A stretch of DNA of 64,000 nucleotides from Anticarsia gemmatalis (taxonomy: Eukaryota; Arthropoda; Insecta; Lepidoptera; Erebidae). The stretch covers positions 1,674,001 to 1,738,000 of the forward strand of contig NC_134753.1 in assembly GCF_050436995.1 (NCBI RefSeq). Reading direction: 5' to 3'. A program made the translations under genes and the position numbers. Shown here piece by piece: positions 58,101 through 64,000 of this stretch. The notes under the pieces were generated by a model that made no database searches, had not been told where the DNA came from, and worked only from the letters and a program-made list of their open reading frames with translations. How positions within the stretch are numbered: position 1 is the stretch's first letter; every line of letters starts with the position of its first letter.

Positions 58101-61100
58101 ATAACCTTGCACGAGCGTCACATTTGCGGAATGATTTAGAATACCTCTTTAATATAAAACTTTATGTCAAAATATCAGAATTAATTAATTTTCCAATAAA
58201 CACTGTTTCAAAACTTAAAATAGTTTGTAAATAATATGAAAACATTTATTTTTTGTTCTTTAGCGCGCTTGTATAAAGTTACATGGTGCGGATTCGTGCG
58301 TCTTGTTTTCATAGTGATGTGCTTAATAGTATTCGGTCCGAATTCATTGGAATAGGTATGATTTTTATTTCAAAGAATATTGATGGAATATAGGAATAAG
58401 GAATACGGATATTTATTTTATTTCATCAAGGATACTCCACCTAATGAAGAACTTGTTTCTTTAACTATTATTGGTTTTGATTTTATTTAATTAAACTCTA
58501 TACTAGAATATTTAAAAACAAACTGTTCCAAAATGATATTAGAGTTACCTGTTCAGTCACTTCACTAGTATTGTCAATTTGTCATGTGTCAAATCGGTAA
58601 TAATTCAGCGGCCCTACTATAGTACGTCACAATGTTGTTTTTTTACTGTCCATGTGGGAATCGAACCCGTTCACAATTCTAATCCGCGAGGTAGTCACTT
58701 TAACACCAAATAACTTCAAACGTGAATATTTAAAACATCTCAATCAAACCTGAGGCTGATAAATGACTCCTCGATCAGTGGCGCTGATCTCCGTGGTAAG
58801 GTTCTTGAGATGACGTTCCATGGGGTCCAGCATCGCCCAGAGAGTGACGATCATGCCGTCGATCACCAGTAACGCGCACACCAGAGATATGAGCGGCGTG
58901 TCTTGAAGTAACTTTGTCTTACACACACCACTGCGGTTACTGAAACATAGAAGCCGAATATGCTATCATTATTTGTATAAAACAAAGACGTTTTCCGCTG
59001 TCTGTCCTTAAACCTTTCGTATGCCGGACCCGCGCGGCGTCAAAAATGTCCCATCTGCCGCGTTATTTTAAACCCGCGTTGTTGCACATTGCGTCTATAT
59101 CGCGCAAATCTACGGTTCAGCTTCAAAAATTGGCTCGCAGACCTGCGTTCTGGCATACGAAAGGTTAATGCAAGACCCCTAAAACTACGCAATGGATTTT
59201 GATGCAGTTCTCTTAATAGATAGGGTGGTTAGGAGCAAGGATTGTGGGTAAAAATTAGAAAAATGTTGTGTAAAATATTTTTTGAACCGGGCATTGTCGG
59301 GGCGGGTCGGTAATAGATAGACGAGGATTTTTTCAGAAATTAGTTGCTAATTACCTACCTTACAAATATCCTGTGCACACGATACGTCTTTGCAAACATG
59401 GAACCAAACGCCAGTGAAAAGCCAGCAGATAGGATGTAGACTCTGCCCTGCAAAGTATAATATTCTATTAAATGGGATAAGAGATGCTTAATTAATATTG
59501 ATAACATTGGTAAAGATCCATCGATTTTTGAGGCCTGTACTGTGATGAAGAAACCTGTCAGCTATTTTTCCTTTTTTAATATAATTTGAATTAATTATAA
59601 GATTTTTTTCAGAGAACCTGTGTAATATTACGTATCTCGCAAAAAAATTATAAAACCTGAAGCGTTACTTATGCATTACATAATACTTATTACTTCTGAA
59701 GTAAGAAGAGAACGGGATCTTAAGTGAGGTTGTATTATAATGATAAATACTCACGGTGCACATCGCAGAGAAGGGCACATAAGAAGGTAGGGTCGCGTTG
59801 TCAACTCCGAGCAGTGCGACTGCTGTATACACGAGCACGCAGCCGATGAGTGTCATGTTGTTCAGCCGAGGAGATGACAGCTTTATTGATCTGCAATGCG
59901 ACAGACAGACAGTAGTTAATATTATAAGTTTTCTAGCCCCTTGATCAAGAATTCTTCTCATAATTTGGAAGAATTATCTCTTCATATGTAACGACAAATT
60001 TAAAGCCCGGATTTCTTTAGATACATTCAGCGTCTATTCTGATAGAAGAAGTTTCGCAAAAACAGCCTTACTTGGCCGCTGTGTTACATAAATATACTTT
60101 TTCGAGGTTTTTTGCTGCTACTAGTTTTACTTCGTAAAAGATTTTCATAAATATTGATTGCATAGAAGAACATACAACTAAAAGTCTTTAATCGACATAA
60201 GTAGAAGAAAATACTCTAAGTTACTGATAGAAAGCGTACCTTCTCTTGCTATAGTGCAAATTGAAAACCAGGAACGCAAGAGCAAGCGCGACTCCTAAAG
60301 CTGCTAACGCTGCCACAGCCAGCCTAGCTGGAGCCCATACAGAGTCCACTCTTAATACCAGGAGTCTTCTAGCGGCCGGTATACCTCCAGCCCATTGTGG
60401 TCGCGTGCATTCTGCGCAAGTCATCTCTCTGCCGTGGGTGTAGAGAGCTACAGTTTTTGGACGGCCTCCTAGATGGGAAACGAGGGAGTAAGATCATTTA
60501 TTTTGAATTTGCTAGGCTAAAATAAGATTAGGCGAGTAAGGCTCAAGGTGGTTAAGGTAAGAAAATCATCGATGTTCAGGTTAGTAGAAAAGAATTTGAA
60601 TTCCCAAGGTATTATGAGACTCTTCTATGTGGAGTTAAAACAATGTATATAGTAGTAGATAAAAAAAAGTGTGATTATTTTTTGGTAAATTACCTTGAAT
60701 CTGATAGAATGCTGATGTACCTATCCTATCAGCTCCATTGAAAGATACAGGACCCTGAAAATAAAGCACAAATTAAGACATTTCCGAAAAAACTACCAGA
60801 ATTTCCGAGAAAATGAAGTTAGTACGTAAACTTTGCAAGCTACCGTACATTTCAAACTACAATATAAAATTCTCAGAACAGTAGCGCGATTCTCTACAGT
60901 CGGTACTGTCTAGTAACGAAAGATTGACATTTCAAATGTACTGCCGAAATAGTTACTACGACGCCCGTTAGAGGCGCTGATCAGATTTTCATACAAAATT
61001 TCTTGATGATAAGCCGGCCGATGTCGGAGGTCGATAGTAGTAGAGAATTGAGCTACAGTATAAAGTTACGTACCGAAACTCCAACGAAACTCAAATTGGC

Positions 61101-63207
61101 GAGCTGATCCAGGAATTCCTTCGCCATATCCTGTCTATCATAATCAAAGTGGCTCAGGCCGAGTCTGGTTATAACAGTTCCGTTGTTCCTCCTCCCTCCC
61201 GAAGTCCTCCAAAGCTGTTCCGCTTTGCTAAGAGCTAGTGCCATGGCCCAGACAGCGTCGTATGTCTGTGGAGCGTACGGAGATACTGGCACTCCAGCTG
61301 CTTCCATTTCGCGGTGGAACATTTCGTTTGTCTGCAAAGATAAAAGTTTAGTTTTTCGTTTAAAAGTAATTTTTTTGAGTGGTTAAAAGGGGTTTAAATC
61401 ATATTTCGTATTTTAAGTAAGTACAAATTTGGTACATACGAATTTAATGGCAAGCAACTATATTTGCACTCGATATTCTTCTGTTGTTTCAGCACAAATT
61501 AAAGTACAAGAGATGATAACATGAGATTTCAGCGACAGCGATGTGTTTTAGCACTTATCCGTTTAAACCACAAATAACTACAATACACATTTATTTTTAA
61601 GACGTTATGCATAAATGAATAACACTGCTTGTCTATAGTAACTGTTATAAGCCAGAAAATTACATGAAATACCCTAGAAATAAAATAAAAATTGTAATTC
61701 TTATAAAGAATTCACAACTCGACTACAAACTGTCTAGCCAAGTTACACGTATTTCTAGAAACATGTGTTGAATATTGCATTAGACTGTCTGCACTCAGTA
61801 ATTCTAGATTTACGTCTGAGACTTATTAGATAATAAATAAAACATACAATTTTATTACTATGATATGTTTTAGAATTTACTAGTATTTTAATATGGACTT
61901 TTATTAAAGGTTTAGTTCTAAGGTTGCAATAACTATGATTTATGACTAGAAATATCGGTGAGGGTTTTGAATATTTGAAGTTAAAGTATAATGTAGGTGC
62001 TTAGTGGTATAATAAAGTATTGCGTACACCTTTTGTAATATTCCGAGTCTGTTGAATTTCAGATATGATAAAACATTTTTATGTCTATTTTAATATATCT
62101 AAAGCTGACAAGATGCGACCGCCTGTAATTTTTGAATAAATAAATAAGTCTCTTTATAATACGTGCAAAATCTAACCAAATCAGAATTTTGAATTCAATG
62201 AAAACTCTTGCCAAAACTAGAAAACAAAACATTGAGTTGTAGTATTTAAAATATCCGTCTAAAATGTCTTCTTTACCATTGATTTAAATAAAAGTCCCGT
62301 TAATTATTCTTTCGGCAAAATAAAAACAAAACTTGAATCATAAAAGAAGTAGTTCATCTAGAGCACCTGTTCGAATAGCACGTAGGCTAGTCCACGAAGA
62401 CAACCTGTCAAATATAGGTGAGTAAGGCTAAGTGCTATTCGAATGGGTGCTCTAGATGGACAACTTACCTCTTTTTTATACTTACCAAGCCGGAATAGGA
62501 AGCGATATCACCAACGATCCCCCTATGCGCGGTCACAGTGACAAGCCCTTCAAGGGCTCGTGCCAGCTGCGCCCGCGCACACGGCGCCGCTGAACGTATC
62601 CGCGGTGGCATGCCTGATACCAACCATGCGTATTCTGCGCCGAACATGCCTAGTCTGAAAGCCTGAAAATGGATTTTGTGAGTAAATCTGGTTAATTATT
62701 GTTTGTTTAACACTGTCGCTGACAACAAACCTACTTAATAGGTTTTCTGGGGGGCTATCACATATCTCAGTTGACAACCATTTGAAAGCCACTATTGTGT
62801 CCATTGTTTTCTCCCTTAATTTATAGTGACTAATATGTTACGTCAAAGCAGCAATGTACTGAATAGTGACCATAGATTTGACGTATACTAGCTGTCAACT
62901 GAGATACGTGATAAGTCCGCTGAACACTCGGTGAGTTGCTGGCAACCAATTTGTTAAACATTGACATAAAAAACGTCTAAATAAAATTAACTTGAACTCA
63001 AATCTGTAGCGCGATTTTCTGCATTCGGTACTATCAAGTATCGAGAAGTTGACATTAAAAATGAACTGGCGTTAATTAGATTTTCATACATTTCTCGATA
63101 GGTAGCCAGTTGTCGATAGAGTTAATGGTGTCTAAACTTACTTCACAAAATATCTTCGGAATCATTTCTTGTGAGAAACTCCCGATTATTATTCTGGTGT
63201 CCAGTTC
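55165..63207 (-). CDS. GABA-B-type metabotropic receptor (class C GPCR), C-terminal 885 aa; 5' part outside window
   Basis: Minus-strand exons: 63207-63142, 62662-62486, 61331-61074, 60754-60694, 60468-60240, 59890-59755, 59447-59359, 58939-58750, 57821-57503, 57162-56933, 56067-55165. All phases agree. The first four exons are the second half of the periplasmic-binding-like ligand domain (FGAEYAWLVSG; SPYAPQTYDAVWAMALALSK). Seven membrane spans follow: AVAALAALGVALALAFLVFN, LIGCVLVYTAVALLG, GRVYILSAGFSLAFGSMFAK, ISLVCALLVIDGMIVTLWAM, LYAYKGLLLIVGVYMAWETR, SVYSVVITSASVVVIGTII and ISITSLILITTTSTLCLLFL. The GABA-B signature AWETRNVKISALNDSKYIG is clear. A short coiled coil (VYKREVAALDKEIGRLEKLL) supports heterodimerisation. 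The long Ser/Arg-rich tail is cytoplasmic. It couples GABA to G-protein signalling. It is closest in style to subunit 2/insect R3-type receptors; the subtype is not certain, so no symbol is given. Confidence 0.92.
58640..58705 (-). repeat. tRNA-like SINE fragment, minus strand, GABA-B receptor intron
   Basis: The reverse strand reads TTAAAGTGACTACCTCGCGG and GGGTTCGATTCCCACATGGA, an A/B-box arrangement of a tRNA-derived repeat. It lies 45 bp from a receptor exon. Acceptor-stem pairing is not evident. Confidence 0.5.
59008..59168. mobile_element. MITE with CCTTTCGTATGCC ends and TTAA flanks, GABA-B receptor intron
   Basis: Left end TTAAACCTTTCGTATGCCGG and right end TGGCATACGAAAGGTTAA. TTAA on both sides and the CCTTT-type terminus suggest piggyBac-like mobilisation, related in style, though not in sequence, to 24281-24418. 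Confidence 0.65.
62348..62465. mobile_element. Palindromic MITE (TCTAGAGCACC family), copy 2
   Basis: Left arm AGTAGTTCATCTAGAGCACC, right arm GGGTGCTCTAGATGGACAAC, with the centre AACCTGTCAAATATAGGTGAG shared with 35592-35714. It abuts the intron side of the receptor exon at 62486-62662, about 20 bp from its splice donor. Confidence 0.75.
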
Positions 63208-64000
63208 CTGTAAAGAAAAAATAGGTATATTACATATTTTTATATATTTTAACAAACGCTATCACTAAACCTAAAGACTTAAGATTGATTTTTACTTTAA
63301 GATTCAGAAAGGACCTTTTATGTTTTATGCTTGAAAATTTAGTAAAAGAAATGACTAAATGCTACAAGATTATTACAATCACCCTTACTATTTTAGTACA
63401 TAATGAAATACATGTAAGTATCTAAGTGTAGTTTCGACTGAGAAAGTTCAAACTTATCTCACTATTTCTAATTACAGAACAAAATAAGCTCAATACAATT
63501 TCACTAATCCTTTTTATAAAACAAAGCAAAACTTAAACATGAACATCATTCAAAGAATTTTCAAAATAAACTTCTTGAAACAAATTAGTGCGATCTAAAA
63601 CCCAAAACTTAGTAACATTAATTAATTAATGTTGATTTATTAATTCCTGAAAGCATTTCAGGAGTAATTCCAAAATGGTTGTTGCGGTTGATGTAAACAA
63701 TAGCCGGTGGAACTTGTTAAAACTTGTTGAGGTTTTAAAACAATGTTGGTTTTTGGTTATTATAATTTTGTTTTGTCTACGGCTTGAGCCCGTAGGCTTA
63801 GGCTGGGCTTCATATTGTACTGTTATAACACATTGTACCTGCTTAGGTAAGTAGTTTAGGTATAGAAAGTTATTTAACTGGGTATTATTTTAGGTAAAAG
63901 TAATAGTTTTAGTGACCAAACGTTTAGCAACGGAACCCGTTGCTGCCTGCAACTTTGTCCGTGTCGAACGATTTCCTGCTTGTAGAAAATTATAGCTCTT
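63208..64000. other. Intron of the GABA-B receptor running off the window
   Basis: No further receptor exon is recognisable up to the right edge. The sequence is AT-rich with no listed repeat family. The ligand-domain N-terminus and signal peptide must be encoded beyond 64000. Confidence 0.5.

Overview
This window is nuclear DNA from an insect, very probably a moth or butterfly. The evidence is split genes with short GT-AG introns, AT-rich spacers, Helitron-like repeats of the type common in Lepidoptera, several SINE families and many short palindromic transposons. No bacterial, plasmid or phage features are visible. All gene models below were built by hand from reading frame and splice phase; names rest on recognised motifs, not on a database search.

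Layout. (1) 69-186, minus: first coding exon of an unrecognised gene leaving the window to the left. (2) 908-8201, plus: TARBP1-type tRNA 2'-O-ribose methyltransferase, 7 exons, 1401 aa, complete. (3) 8730-10854, minus: acylglycerol kinase AGK, 3 exons, 421 aa, complete, convergent with TARBP1. (4) 11679-23106, plus: SWT1-type RNA endonuclease with WW and PIN domains, 12 exons, 813 aa, complete, divergent from AGK. (5) 23107-31140: gene-free, a dense graveyard of small inverted-repeat transposons. (6) 31141-44944, minus: secreted GMC (FAD) oxidoreductase, 4 exons, broken by one frameshift in the last exon. (7) 46604-51793, plus: mitochondrial DEAD-box helicase DDX28, 6 exons, 495 aa, complete. 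(8) 51794-55164: gene-free. (9) 55165-63207, minus: the last 11 exons seen here (885 aa) of a GABA-B-type class C receptor whose 5' part lies beyond the right edge.

Three of the genes act on RNA (tRNA methylation, nuclear RNA surveillance, mitochondrial ribosome assembly) and AGK and DDX28 are mitochondrial. I see no sign that they are co-regulated beyond two divergent pairs sharing short promoter spacers (unknown gene/TARBP1 and AGK/SWT1).

The most unusual content is repetitive. There is a 1.79-kb near-symmetrical fold-back element in an SWT1 intron with about 820-bp arms and a Tc1-like transposase scrap in its loop. One SINE family has a head that reads like 5S rRNA with its internal promoter boxes, and a second has a related head. 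Several MITE families have target-site duplications that are directly readable and indicate their superfamily: TWA for PIF/Harbinger-like, TTAA for piggyBac-like, 8 bp for hAT-like and TA for mariner-like. I did not find a clear new multi-gene system.
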